A stretch of DNA of 64,000 nt from the NCBI RefSeq assembly GCF_037940415.1, contig NZ_CP149798.1, forward strand, positions 5,055,001 to 5,119,000, written 5' to 3'. A program made the translations under genes and the position numbers. The DNA comes from Streptomyces sp. f51. Its GTDB lineage: Bacteria > Actinomycetota > Actinomycetes > Streptomycetales > Streptomycetaceae. The first letter of the stretch is position 1, and the number at the start of each line of letters is the position of its first letter. Shown one piece after another: positions 17,229-25,338 of this stretch. The notes beneath the pieces were generated by a model that did not search any database, was not told the DNA's origin, and worked only from the letters and a program-made list of their open reading frames with translations.

Positions 17229-17411
17229 GTGAGTCAGGAGTGCGGCGAGTTACGGCAGGGTTCGCCGGGAGCGGTCTGCCGTGGATGCCGGGGGCGAGGG
17301 TGGAAGCATGTCGGCTCCCGCTCCTCCCTGGCGCTCTCCGCTGCTGATGCTCGCGTCCGTGCCACGTCCAAGCGGCGCTGTCTCGACTGTGACGGCACCG
17401 GTAGGGAGTAG
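17229..17411 (+). CDS. Small DnaJ-type zinc-finger protein
   Basis: 60 aa starting at GTG 17,229. Contains CRGCRGRGW near the N-terminal third and CLDCDGTG at the C-terminus, two CxxCxGxG elements as in the DnaJ zinc finger, separated by about 30 residues. It lacks any J domain. Small proteins of this type are common in Streptomyces plasmids and AICEs; function is unknown. It follows two GntR operators and its stop overlaps the start of the ATPase gene, so it is the first gene of a short operon. Confidence 0.6.
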   Translation: MSQECGELRQGSPGAVCRGCRGRGWKHVGSRSSLALSAADARVRATSKRRCLDCDGTGRE

Positions 17412-17863
17412 TGGCGCTCATGGCGGATGCGAGTGAAGAGTCCGAAGCCGCGGTTGCCGGACCGAAGCCGATCGGGGGTATGACCCTCTATCCCGTGCCC
17501 GAGTCCGTGGCGCGGGCCAGGCGGTGGTTCCGGAAGTTCACCGCCCCGTACAACCTGGCCTGTCCGATCGACGACTGCGTGCTGATGCTCTCCGAGCTGG
17601 TGACGAACGCGATCCTGTACGGGGAATCCGAAGAACCGTGGCGGGTTCGGGTCGAGTGGTCGCGCCTGGGGGAGTCCTTGCGGGTCGACGTCCACAACCC
17701 GGGCTTCCCGGCGGATGTCCGGCTTCGCAGTCCCAGCGCCAATGACGCGCACGGCCGTGGGCTCTGCCTGGTGAACGCGCTGGCAGACTCCTGGGCGGCC
17801 GGCCCCAGCCGCTTCGGTGGGACCGTCGTGTGGTTTCAAATCGACGACGCCTGGAAGCCGTGA
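17411..17863 (+). CDS. RsbW-like ATP-binding protein (HATPase_c_2)
   Basis: 150 aa, start GTG overlapping the upstream stop by one base. The GHKL ATPase landmarks are present: LMLSELVTNAILYG (N box), RVDVHNPG (D-G-like G1 box) and GRGLCLVNALADSWA (G2 box). Proteins of this size are typically anti-sigma factor kinases or stand-alone regulators, which are very numerous in Streptomyces. No sigma factor or anti-anti-sigma gene is nearby, so the partner is unknown. Linked to the GntR operators at 17,170-17,210 through the preceding small gene. Confidence 0.85.
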   Translation: MALMADASEESEAAVAGPKPIGGMTLYPVPESVARARRWFRKFTAPYNLACPIDDCVLMLSELVTNAILYGESEEPWRVRVEWSRLGESLRVDVHNPGFPADVRLRSPSANDAHGRGLCLVNALADSWAAGPSRFGGTVVWFQIDDAWKP

Positions 17864-17929
17864 AGTTGATCCTGGCCTGTGGCGCCTGCGTGTCTGCGGG
17901 TGTTCAGTGCCCACTTACGTGAGTAGGCT

Positions 17930-17946
17930 GGTTGACAGGTTGACTT
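17930..17946. promoter_or_regulatory. Operator upstream of KorSA-like gene
   Basis: Two direct copies of GGTTGAC (17,930-17,936 and 17,938-17,944). The second is part of CAGGTTGACTT (17,936-17,946), which is the exact reverse complement of two sites downstream of the gene. Probable autoregulatory site. Confidence 0.7.
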
Positions 17947-17970
17947 GGCGGATTCTCACTAGGCGGGGCT

Positions 17971-18699
17971 ATGGCGTACGAGGTGGCTGCACCCAAGTAT
18001 GTGCGGCTGGCGCAGACGCTCCAGAGGCGTATCGAGGACGGTACGTATCCGCCGGGGAGTCGGGTTCCGAGTGAAAATCAGCTGGTCCAGGCCTTCGGGA
18101 TGTCCCGGCCCACCGTCGTTCGCGCGCTGGAGCTACTGAAGCGGGATGGCTGGCTTGAGTCCCGGCAGGGGTTCGGCACCATCGTTCGCGGGCGGCCGGA
18201 AGTCGTAGAGCAGAAGGATCGGCGGGGACGTGACGCGCTGGAGCGCGACGAATCCTCGGTCGAGGGTCGCTTCGTCCAAGTTGATCAAGTCCCCGTGCCG
18301 TCGAGGGTCGCGTCCCTCCTCGGCGTGCCCAAGCAAACAAGTGTCCTGGTTCGGCGGCTTCTGGTGGAGCGGGACGGTGAGCCGGTTGAGCTCTCCTCGT
18401 CCTACTTCTCGGCCGGCCTGGTCGAAGGGACCGAGCTTTCCGTCCCGTCTCCACTGCGTGAAGGGCAGCGTGCTCACCTGGAAGCGCGCAAGAAGGTGCG
18501 CTTCGACCACGTAACCGAGCGCGTCTCGGCCCGGCTGCCCAGCCGGGAAGAGGCTGACCTCTTGGCGATGCCTCAAGGGGAGCCGGTGCTCAGCGTGTTG
18601 GTCGTCGCATGCGACGTCGCTGGGCAGGCTTTGCAGGTCACGGACGTTCTCCTTCCTGCTGATCGGCAGGAACTTGAAGACACGTACCGGCTCGGCTGA
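17971..18699 (+). CDS. GntR family regulator, KorSA-like
   Basis: 242 aa. Winged helix at the N-terminus (KYVRLAQTLQRRIEDG, PSENQLVQAFGMSRPTVVRALELL, RQGFGTIVRG) followed by a UTRA-like domain. Position just before traB/spd/rep/xis/int matches KorSA of pSAM2, a repressor that keeps the element integrated by blocking transfer and replication genes. Three exact copies of AAGTCAACCTG or its complement flank the gene, one before it and two before the next gene, which supports autoregulation plus control of the transfer operon. Alternative: a regulator of only the adjacent gene. Confidence 0.85.
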   Translation: MAYEVAAPKYVRLAQTLQRRIEDGTYPPGSRVPSENQLVQAFGMSRPTVVRALELLKRDGWLESRQGFGTIVRGRPEVVEQKDRRGRDALERDESSVEGRFVQVDQVPVPSRVASLLGVPKQTSVLVRRLLVERDGEPVELSSSYFSAGLVEGTELSVPSPLREGQRAHLEARKKVRFDHVTERVSARLPSREEADLLAMPQGEPVLSVLVVACDVAGQALQVTDVLLPADRQELEDTYRLG

Positions 18700-18766
18700 G
18701 TCCAACTAGCCCAAAAGGCAGGGCATTTGATGCTCGGCGACTTCGGCGGTAGGCCACTGAAGCCAC

Positions 18767-18816
18767 TTGACAAGTCAACCTGGCTTCCTTAACTTCGAAC
18801 TTGCTAAGTCAACCTG
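18767..18816. promoter_or_regulatory. Operators before the transfer operon
   Basis: AAGTCAACCTG occurs at 18,772-18,782 and again at 18,806-18,816, 34 bases apart. The first is embedded in TTGACAAGTCAA (18,767-18,778), a near palindrome. They sit 40-90 bases before the first transfer gene and match the site upstream of the KorSA-like gene in inverse orientation. Confidence 0.7.
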
Positions 18817-18854
18817 TCAGGTCGTCTGGTGGGTGTCTACGAAGGAGAAGCTCT

Positions 18855-19205
18855 GTGCGTGCAATCCGAGTTGAGACCTCGTCCGCCACCATCCTGCTGA
18901 CCGAGGCCCCTGAGCCGAAGGTTAAGGACCGGCAGACGGGCGAGATCGCCAAGGACGCGGTCAGTGGGGAGGCGCTGATGAAGGTCGGCGTCGTCTACAT
19001 CGACGAGGGGGAGTCGTCGCTCATCGCGGTGACCGTCCCGGAGAGCGGGATCACGGACGGTCTGGCCGTCGGCGCCCCGGTCTCCCTGCCCGGCCTCGTC
19101 GCCCGTCCGTGGGAGAGCGTCTTCAGCGGGCAGGCCCGCCACGGCATCGCCTACCGGGCGGCCGCGGTGGTTCCGGGAGCCTTCCCCGTCGGACAGGAGA
19201 ACTGA
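18855..19205 (+). CDS. Hypothetical protein, first gene of the element A transfer operon
   Basis: 116 aa from GTG 18,855, chosen for the GAAGGAGAAG ribosome site; an earlier in-frame start would run through the operators. The sequence is beta-rich, without membrane segments or cysteine motifs, and contains KDRQTGEIAKDA. Genes like this stand just before the FtsK-like traB gene in several Streptomyces integrated elements; NCBI often labels them plasmid-type SCO3933-like proteins, as far as I recall. A role in DNA transfer is inferred from position only. The traB start follows after 4 bases. Confidence 0.65.
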   Translation: MRAIRVETSSATILLTEAPEPKVKDRQTGEIAKDAVSGEALMKVGVVYIDEGESSLIAVTVPESGITDGLAVGAPVSLPGLVARPWESVFSGQARHGIAYRAAAVVPGAFPVGQEN

Positions 19206-19209
19206 TCTC

Positions 19210-20583
19210 GTGTCCGAGCTCATGACGATGGCCGAACTGGGTGGACCCCTCGCTTTATTAGGCGGGGCGGTCTACGCCAGGAAGGCGCATCCGTCGGTCT
19301 ACTGGGCCACGGTCGGGCTGCCCGCGTCGGTGGCCCGGCTGGTCGGCTCGTACAGCTCGACCATGGACGCGTGCGGGCTGACGGTCCAGCCGTCCCGTCT
19401 GCGGGCCCTGGCGGTGCGGGCCACCACCCGCCGTGAGGTTCGGCCGGTGCCGCCGCGCCGAGGGCTGATTCGTCCCACCTCCACAGGGCTGCGGGTCCGG
19501 CTTCGGCTCGCCCCCGGCCAGGAGCCGGCGGACGTGGCTGCCTCGTGTGAGCGGCTGCGTCACGCCTGGGGCGTTCACGCGGTCCACGTTCGCGAGATCA
19601 AGCCGGGCGTGGTCGAGCTGCGGTTGGTCGGGTTCGATCTGCTGCGCAAAGTGAAGATGCCTCGCAGCGCGGGGCACGACCTCCTCGCCGTGCCGGTGGC
19701 TCTGCGGGAGGACGCGACCGTGTTCGTCCGTGACTATCGGGCCGTTCCTCATGAACTCGTCCTCGGCGCCACCCTGTCGGGGAAGTCGATGTTCCTCCGC
19801 AATCTGCTGACAGGGCTGGCCGGTCAACCGGTCGCCCTGGTCGGCATCGACTGCAAGCGAGGCGTCGAGCTGGCGCCCTTCGCTCCGCGGCTGTCGGCGT
19901 TGGCCACCGACTCCGATGAAGCCGCCGAGCTGCTGCCCGTCCTCGTGAGGGAAATGGAGGACCGCTACGACCTGATCAAGGCACGCCAGGGCATCGCGTC
20001 CGGCACGCCCGACGAGGAGATCACCTCTGACGTGTGGGGCCTGCCGGACGGCGAACGGCCGCCGCCCATCGTGCTGTTCGTCGACGAGGTGGCCGAGCTC
20101 TTCCTCGTGGCAAGTCGCAAGGACGAGGAACGGCGCGACGAGATGGTGACCCAGCTGATCCGGCTTGCCCAGCTCGGGCGGGCCGCGGGTATCTACCTGG
20201 AGATCTGCGGCCAGCGTTTCGGTGCGGAGCTGGGTAAGGGCGCGACCATGCTCCGCGCTCAACTCACCGGACGCGTCTGTCACCGCGTCAACGACGAGGC
20301 CTCGGCCAAGATGGCCCTCGGCGACATCGCCCCCGAAGCGGTGGGCGTCGCTGCCACCATTCCCGCTGAACGTCCGGGCCTGGCTGTGTCCGGCGATACG
20401 TCCGGCGGCTGGGGACGCATGCGCACCCCGTATCTGTCCCTCGGCGACGCTGCGGCCATCTGCCGCGAGACTGCCGAACTCGCCCCCGACGTAACGGCTC
20501 TGAAGCCGTTCCGGCCGCACATCCCGGCTTTGCCCGCGGACACCCCGACCAGTCTGACCAAGCCACACCCGGCGACCGGCTGA
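19210..20583 (+). CDS. traB: FtsK/SpoIIIE-type DNA translocase, TraB/TraSA-like
   Basis: 457 aa from GTG. P-loop ATPase with Walker A GATLSGKSM (residues 186-194) and Walker B IVLFVDEVAEL (Asp292). The N-terminus has one weak hydrophobic stretch (GGPLALLGGAVY) rather than multiple membrane helices. In AICEs a single TraB protein forms the hexameric pore that moves double-stranded DNA between hyphae, without relaxase or type IV secretion. Length is at the short end for the family, similar to pSAM2 TraSA. It is followed after 54 bases by a DUF2637 membrane protein. No obvious clt-like repeat block follows it, unlike element B. Confidence 0.9.
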   Translation: MSELMTMAELGGPLALLGGAVYARKAHPSVYWATVGLPASVARLVGSYSSTMDACGLTVQPSRLRALAVRATTRREVRPVPPRRGLIRPTSTGLRVRLRLAPGQEPADVAASCERLRHAWGVHAVHVREIKPGVVELRLVGFDLLRKVKMPRSAGHDLLAVPVALREDATVFVRDYRAVPHELVLGATLSGKSMFLRNLLTGLAGQPVALVGIDCKRGVELAPFAPRLSALATDSDEAAELLPVLVREMEDRYDLIKARQGIASGTPDEEITSDVWGLPDGERPPPIVLFVDEVAELFLVASRKDEERRDEMVTQLIRLAQLGRAAGIYLEICGQRFGAELGKGATMLRAQLTGRVCHRVNDEASAKMALGDIAPEAVGVAATIPAERPGLAVSGDTSGGWGRMRTPYLSLGDAAAICRETAELAPDVTALKPFRPHIPALPADTPTSLTKPHPATG

Positions 20584-20637
20584 CCCACCAACCCACCGGC
20601 CGGCGCGACCGTCTCGCGCCAAGTCCCTACCCCCGCC

Positions 20638-21342
20638 ATGCCCGAAACCGAACGAGAGGACGTGATCAGCGTGGCCGAGCGCTCCGTACCGCGTGCCCTT
20701 CCGGTCCGCGTGGACGCCGTACTGGTTCAAGCGGTGATCGCTGCCGCGCTGTCCTTCGCACACCTTCATGATCTGGCCGTCGCGGCGGGACAGGACGGCT
20801 GGAAGGCGTGGGCCTATCCGATCAGCGTCGATCTGCTGTTGGTGGCGGCCTGGAGGCGGCTGAGGTCGGGGGAGTCCAAAGCGGCCGGGTGGTGCTGGTT
20901 CCTGGTCGCGCTCACCGCCAGTCTCGGCGCCAACATCGCGACGGCCGGGCTCCTGGACCTCCACCACGTTCCCGCCTCGCTCCGAATCGTCGTGGCCGGT
21001 TGGCCGGCGGTCGCCTTCCTCGGCGGAACGCTGCTTGCGCACGGACCCGCCGATCTGGCCCCGGACCCGCGTGAACAGAACGACGAGCTGACGAACGTAG
21101 CGGCGCAACAGGGATCACTCCCTGCGTCCGCGCCCGTGTCCCGGCCCGCTGCCCCTGCTTCGCGTCCCGCGCTTGCCGTTCCACCGACAGGTCGGCTCCC
21201 GACCGCGCTCCTCGACCACGCCCGAAAGGTGGCCGTCGAGCACCGAACCCGAACCGGCGCACCCATCGACACCGAAACCCTGCGAGCCCGCCTCGGTGTG
21301 CCGGGCCCGCTCGCCGAAGCCATCGCCGCCCAACTCACCTGA
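20638..21342 (+). CDS. DUF2637 membrane protein, SpdB-like
   Basis: 234 aa. At least four hydrophobic segments within the first ~135 residues (around VLVQAVIAAALSFAHL, WAYPISVDLLLVAA, WCWFLVALTASLGA, VVAGWPAVAFLGGTLL), then a soluble Pro/Ala-rich C-terminal tail with a helical end (TETLRARLGVPGPLAEAIAAQL) that could bind DNA. This plan matches the Spd (spread) proteins that help plasmid DNA move between septal compartments. ATG 20,638 was taken; GTG 20,671, nearer a GAGAGGACGTG site, is a possible shorter start. Part of the tra-spd operon. Confidence 0.8.
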   Translation: MPETEREDVISVAERSVPRALPVRVDAVLVQAVIAAALSFAHLHDLAVAAGQDGWKAWAYPISVDLLLVAAWRRLRSGESKAAGWCWFLVALTASLGANIATAGLLDLHHVPASLRIVVAGWPAVAFLGGTLLAHGPADLAPDPREQNDELTNVAAQQGSLPASAPVSRPAAPASRPALAVPPTGRLPTALLDHARKVAVEHRTRTGAPIDTETLRARLGVPGPLAEAIAAQLT

Positions 21343-21362
21343 CCCCAGGAGACCTTCCGCCC

Positions 21363-21563
21363 ATGCGCCCGTCCACGCTCCGCGCCCTCAACCGGGCCGC
21401 CGAGCTGACTCGTCAGAACCGCCTCACTGAAGCACTGCTCATCGCCGAACCCGTGATCCTCGTCGCCGACGACATCGAGGGCGCGGAGATCCGGCGGTGG
21501 CTGCTCGACCACGTCGCCGACTTCACCGGCGAGAACCACGAGAACCCCAAGGAGCTCCCCTGA
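21363..21563 (+). CDS. Small helical protein of the spd region
   Basis: 66 aa, helical and charged, beginning MRPSTLRALNRAAELTRQNR. No membrane segment or cysteine motif. GGAGA ribosome site precedes the ATG and the stop overlaps the next ATG by one base. Family not recognised; membership of the transfer operon is clear from spacing. Confidence 0.65.
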   Translation: MRPSTLRALNRAAELTRQNRLTEALLIAEPVILVADDIEGAEIRRWLLDHVADFTGENHENPKELP

Positions 21564-21754
21564 TGCCCGCCAACCCCCGCTTCCGCCGGGTCGTCCGCAT
21601 CGGCCCCGTCCAGGTCGCCACGTACTACGACGGCCGGGGCCGCGAGAAGCACGCTGCCGCCTGCACGGCACCGCGCTGCGGCTTCTCGACCGACTACGAC
21701 AGCCGTGCCGCCGCCGAGCTGGCGGCCCGCACCCACCGCTGCTCCGGCCGTTGA
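21563..21754 (+). CDS. Mobile element transfer protein, small SpdA-type
   Basis: 63 aa starting at the ATG that overlaps the previous stop. Contains RVGPVQVA-like N-terminus (RIGPVQVATYYD), then a CTAPRCGFSTDYDSRAAAELAA stretch ending in THRC, that is, two cysteine/histidine pairs that could hold zinc. This short protein is a regular member of Streptomyces AICE spread operons and is usually labelled mobile element transfer protein. The molecular role is not known. Confidence 0.75.
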   Translation: MPANPRFRRVVRIGPVQVATYYDGRGREKHAAACTAPRCGFSTDYDSRAAAELAARTHRCSGR

Positions 21755-21764
21755 GGAGACCGCC

Positions 21765-21959
21765 TTGACCCTCAACCTGCCTCTCGTCTTCGTCCTCGGC
21801 GTCATCGCCTGGGCCGCGATCAAGTTCCTCGGCGTCCGGATGTGGGTGGCCGTCGTGATCGCCCTGTTCGGTTTCCTGCTCTCTCAGACCTTCCTCGCCC
21901 CCGCCATCGAATCCGGCACCCGCTCCGGGGTCGGCGTCGTCGACGGAACCCATCGCTGA
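21765..21959 (+). CDS. Small membrane protein of the spd operon
   Basis: 64 aa from TTG 21,765, with GAGGAGA at the right distance. Two hydrophobic stretches (LPLVFVLGVIAWAAIKFLG and MWVAVVIALFGFLLSQTFL) make a helical hairpin. Likely a spread protein acting with TraB at the membrane; inferred from position and topology. Confidence 0.7.
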   Translation: MTLNLPLVFVLGVIAWAAIKFLGVRMWVAVVIALFGFLLSQTFLAPAIESGTRSGVGVVDGTHR

Positions 21960-21971
21960 AGGGAAAACCCC

Positions 21972-22268
21972 ATGCTGCTCCGACCGAAGATGCCCGACGC
22001 GGCTCCGGTACCGATCGCACATACATCGGTCATGCCGGCCGAGCACCACCACGCCCCGGTGACCTGCTCGTCTGCTCACGCCCCCATGGCGTCCGTCGGC
22101 CGCCCGCTCTCGCCCCTTGTCGGACGCGGGGTGAGCACCGTTGCCGCAGTCCTCGTCGTCGGCGTCGTGCTGACCGCGCTCCTGGCCACGGTCGCCATCA
22201 CGGCCGTCTCCGTCTCCATCGCGGCCTTGGTGCTGCGCTCCCTGCTCAACAGCGCCCACAAGCGCTGA
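21972..22268 (+). CDS. SpdD-like membrane protein
   Basis: 98 aa. A His/Pro-rich N-terminal part is followed by one long hydrophobic segment (VSTVAAVLVVGVVLTALLATV and on) and a short basic end. This plan and its place just before rep match SpdD of Streptomyces elements. Acts presumably at the membrane during intramycelial spread. A long hairpin begins four bases after its stop. Confidence 0.7.
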   Translation: MLLRPKMPDAAPVPIAHTSVMPAEHHHAPVTCSSAHAPMASVGRPLSPLVGRGVSTVAAVLVVGVVLTALLATVAITAVSVSIAALVLRSLLNSAHKR

Positions 22269-22271
22269 CCA

Positions 22272-22322
22272 GCCTGCCGGGGCGGCCTCGATACCGCCAA
22301 GCATCCCGCCGCCCCGGCAGGC
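22272..22322. promoter_or_regulatory. Long hairpin between spdD and rep
   Basis: A perfect 15-bp stem: GCCTGCCGGGGCGGC (22,272-22,286) with GCCGCCCCGGCAGGC (22,308-22,322), loop 21 bases. It may end or attenuate the spd transcript. The loop contains ACCGCCAAGCATCC, loosely like the loops of three hairpins in element B. Confidence 0.7.
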
Positions 22323-23711
22323 GTGGACCTCCCGACCGAAACCGAAAGGACAGTTCCCATTACTACCGGACGCGTCCCACCCCCAGTCAAAGAACTGGGC
22401 GCGCTCGTCTCCCTGGGTGGCATGCCCACCCTCGTCAAACAACTCCGCGGAATCGGCGGTTGTACACAGCCTGTGCGCTTAGACGGCCACCGCGTCGAGC
22501 ACGCGGTCGATACCCGAACCGGTGCGATCGGCCGTGTTCTCCACCGCCTCGACTCGGCCTCGCTCCCGGCAGGCAACCTCCTCGTACGCTGCAACAACCG
22601 CCGGGCGACCCGCTGCCCGGCCTGCGCGGAGACCTACCGCCGTGACACCTTCCACCTGATCACCGCCGGACTGCGGGGCGGCAAGGGCACCCCCGATACC
22701 GTCACCCGCCATCCGAAGGTGTTCGCCACCTTCACCGCCCCCGGTTTCGGCCCTGTCCACAACCGGCCCACAGACCGACGCGGCACCGTCCGAGCCTGCC
22801 GCTGCGGACTCCTGCACGACGTCGACGACGAATCGCTCGGCACACCCCTGGACCCGGCGATGTACGACTACGAGGGCGCCGTCCTCTGGAACGCGCACGC
22901 CGGAATGCTCTGGCGGCGCTTCTCCATCTACCTCCGCCGAGAGATAGCCAAGCGGGCTGGCCTCACCCAGCGGGACTTCGCGGACTTCGCCAGGGTCTCC
23001 TTCGCCAAGGTCGCCGAGTACCAGAAACGCGGCGCGATCCACTTCCACGCCGTCATCCGCATCGACGGCCCCGAGGGCGGCGACACCTTGCCTCCGGACT
23101 GGGCTACCGCCGAGCTGCTCACGGACGCGATCGGCGCCGCTGCGGCTCACTCCCGAGTCGACGGCCCCGTCGTCGACGGGCGCCCGCACGCGTTCGCCTT
23201 CGGCAAGCAGATCGACGTGCGTGCGATCCGTTCCGCCGACTTCGACGGCGGCCAGGAGCTGACCGAGCGGGCCGTGGCCTCGTACATCGCGAAGTACGCA
23301 ACCAAGGGTGCCGAGACCGCGACGGGAGCTCTCGACCGCCCGCTGAAGTTCCTCGCCGAACTCGCCCAGCTCGACATCAGCGACCACGCCCGCCAGCTGA
23401 TCCGAACGGCCTGGACGCTCGGGGCTCGCAAGGAGTTAGCAGAGCTCCGGCTTCGGGCCTGGGCTCACATGCTCGGCTTCCGCGGCCACTTCTCCACCAA
23501 GTCTCGCCGCTACTCGACCACCCTCGGCGCCCTCCGCACCGCCCGCGCCGATTGGCGCCGCGCCCAAGTCGCAGTGATCACCGAGGACGAGCCGGACACG
23601 ACCCTCGTTCTTTCGCACTGGGTCTTTGCCGGAATCGGTCTGTCCTCCGCCGAAGCCTGGCTCGCCGCATCCCTTGGACCCGCCCTCGGAACGGAAGGAG
23701 AACCGACGTGA
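22323..23711 (+). CDS. repSA: Replication initiator, RepSA-like
   Basis: Up to 462 aa. It carries a Cys-rich segment CNNRRATRCPACAETYRRD (a zinc-finger-like CxxC pair) and later YQKRGAIHFHAVIRIDGP, an H-x-H motif typical of rolling-circle initiators (motif II, metal binding). pSAM2 RepSA has the same plan and starts rolling-circle replication after excision. The listed start is GTG 22,323, but this touches the end of a 15-bp hairpin and lacks a good ribosome site. An AAAGGA at 22,345-22,350 is placed 8 bases before ATT 22,359, in frame, so translation may begin there. The stop overlaps xis by 4 bases. Confidence 0.88.
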   Translation: MDLPTETERTVPITTGRVPPPVKELGALVSLGGMPTLVKQLRGIGGCTQPVRLDGHRVEHAVDTRTGAIGRVLHRLDSASLPAGNLLVRCNNRRATRCPACAETYRRDTFHLITAGLRGGKGTPDTVTRHPKVFATFTAPGFGPVHNRPTDRRGTVRACRCGLLHDVDDESLGTPLDPAMYDYEGAVLWNAHAGMLWRRFSIYLRREIAKRAGLTQRDFADFARVSFAKVAEYQKRGAIHFHAVIRIDGPEGGDTLPPDWATAELLTDAIGAAAAHSRVDGPVVDGRPHAFAFGKQIDVRAIRSADFDGGQELTERAVASYIAKYATKGAETATGALDRPLKFLAELAQLDISDHARQLIRTAWTLGARKELAELRLRAWAHMLGFRGHFSTKSRRYSTTLGALRTARADWRRAQVAVITEDEPDTTLVLSHWVFAGIGLSSAEAWLAASLGPALGTEGEPT

Positions 23712-23902
23712 ACTCGCAGCGCGACGAGCTGATGACCGTGCGCCAGGTCCTGAACGAGCTGGGTGGAGTCTCTCGCCGGACGTTCTACCGCTGGCGTGAG
23801 CTGGGGCACGGGCCGGCCGCGTTCAAGCTGCCCAACGGGGAGCTCCGGGTGTGGCGGAGTGACTTCTCCACGTGGCTGCGAGAGCTGGAGGCCGCGGCGT
23901 GA
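23708..23902 (+). CDS. xis: Excisionase, MerR/HTH_17 type
   Basis: 64 aa from GTG 23,708 in a GTGA overlap with rep; the stop again overlaps int (GTGA). The whole protein is a small winged helix-turn-helix: LMTVRQVLNELGGVSRRTFYRW, then LPNGELRVWRSDFSTWL. It directs the integrase toward excision by bending DNA at the attachment site. It is closely similar to the excisionase of element B, including the FYRWR and KLPNG motifs. Confidence 0.88.
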   Translation: MNSQRDELMTVRQVLNELGGVSRRTFYRWRELGHGPAAFKLPNGELRVWRSDFSTWLRELEAAA

Positions 23903-25272
23903 AGTCTCTCGACGTGAAGGTCTGGGCTGTACGGAAGCGGGATACGAAAACGCCCTCGTACGGCGTGCGGTGGTCTGTGGCGGGTAACGTCTTCTCCGAC
24001 TCGTTCCGCACGAAGGCACTCGCCGATCACTACCGCTCGAAGCTGATGCGCGCGATGCGCGACGGCGAAGAGTTCGAGAGGGCATCCGGGCTTCCGGACT
24101 CGATGGAACCGAAGAAGTCGGCTGTGTCCTGGTACGACTTCGCCCTCCGGTACCTCGCCATGAAGTGGCCCCACGCCGCCCCCAATACGCGCAACGGCAT
24201 CAACGAATCGCTCACCAGCGTGACCGTGGAGCTCCTCGGTGAGCGGGCTGGACGGCCGTCCGATCAGGCCATCCGCCAGGCGCTTCGCAACTGGGCCTTC
24301 GTCCTGCCGGGGCCTGATGACCGAGACGTCTCGGACGACGTGCGGAACGTCCTTCACTGGGTGTCGAAGGCATCGCGACCGCTGGCCGATCTCGCTGAAC
24401 CGGCTACGGCCCGTGCGGTGCTGGACTCGCTGAAGCTCAAGCTCGACGGTACGGCCGCGGCAGCCGAAACCGTGCGGCGTAAGCGGCGGACTCTCGTCAA
24501 CGCTGCGAACTACGCGGTCGACCTGGGGGAGCTGCGCGAGAACCCGATCACGGCTGTCCGCTGGCAGAAGCCGAAGGTCTCCAACCAGGTCGACCCTCGC
24601 GTTGTCGCGAACCCCGAGCAAGCTCGGAATCTCCTGGCGGCCGTCTCCTACGTGGGCGGCTACCGGCGGGCCCGCGGTCGGCGCCTGGTGGGTCTCTTCG
24701 CTGCGATGTACTTCGGCGGCCTCAGGCCGGCTGAAGCGATCGGCCTCGTCGAGACGGACTTGAGCCTCCCTGAGCAGGGATGGGGATCGGCGCTGCTTCA
24801 CCGGACTCGTCCGTCGGTCGGCAAGCAGTGGACCGATTCGGGGGAGACCCATGACGACCGCGGCCTGAAGAACCGGCCGGTTGAGGACGTCCGACGGGTG
24901 CCGATTCCGCCTCACCTCGTCTCCGCACTCCGCGACCACCTGGCCACCTTCGGCACGGCAGACGACGGACGGCTCTTCTTCAGCGAGAAGGGCTCGGTCG
25001 TTCCGTCCTCGACGTACTACCGCGTGTGGCAGGAGGCTCGTCTTATCGCGCTCCCTCCGTCCGCCGCGGCCTCGCCGCTCGCGAGCCGTCCATACGACCT
25101 GCGGCACTCGGCGCTGTCGACGTGGCTCAACGCGGGGGTCGACCCGACCGAGGTGGCCGAGCGCGCCGGCAACAGCGTCGAGGTCCTGCTGACCCGCTAC
25201 GCGAAGTGCCTCGACGGACGGCAGGACGTCGCTAACCGGCGTATCGAGGACCTCTTGCGTGAATACGAGTAG
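23899..25272 (+). CDS. int: Tyrosine site-specific integrase of element A
   Basis: 457 aa from the GTG overlapping xis. The C-terminal catalytic domain shows Arg276 in GLRPAEAIGL, RH at 402-403 in YDLRHSALSTWLNAG, and nucleophile Tyr434 in LLTRYAKC. The N-terminal SAM-like core-binding domain precedes it. It integrates the circular element into the tRNA-Arg(CCG) gene; this target is inferred because the element ends at a tRNA-derived repeat shared with element B, whose integrase is a clear paralogue (shared GKQWTDSGE and RLVGxxAxMYF blocks). A strong terminator follows the stop. Confidence 0.92.
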   Translation: MKSLDVKVWAVRKRDTKTPSYGVRWSVAGNVFSDSFRTKALADHYRSKLMRAMRDGEEFERASGLPDSMEPKKSAVSWYDFALRYLAMKWPHAAPNTRNGINESLTSVTVELLGERAGRPSDQAIRQALRNWAFVLPGPDDRDVSDDVRNVLHWVSKASRPLADLAEPATARAVLDSLKLKLDGTAAAAETVRRKRRTLVNAANYAVDLGELRENPITAVRWQKPKVSNQVDPRVVANPEQARNLLAAVSYVGGYRRARGRRLVGLFAAMYFGGLRPAEAIGLVETDLSLPEQGWGSALLHRTRPSVGKQWTDSGETHDDRGLKNRPVEDVRRVPIPPHLVSALRDHLATFGTADDGRLFFSEKGSVVPSSTYYRVWQEARLIALPPSAAASPLASRPYDLRHSALSTWLNAGVDPTEVAERAGNSVEVLLTRYAKCLDGRQDVANRRIEDLLREYE

Positions 25273-25291
25273 TCCCAGACCAACAGCAGTA

Positions 25292-25326
25292 CCGAGGCCC
25301 GCACGGACACACCGTGCGGGCCTCGG
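25292..25326. terminator. Strong hairpin between int and the DndB-like gene
   Basis: Perfect 15-bp stem CCGAGGCCCGCACGG / CCGTGCGGGCCTCGG with a 5-base loop. It lies between two convergent genes, so it can stop transcription from both sides. Confidence 0.85.
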
Positions 25327-25338
25327 AGAGAGCGGTTC

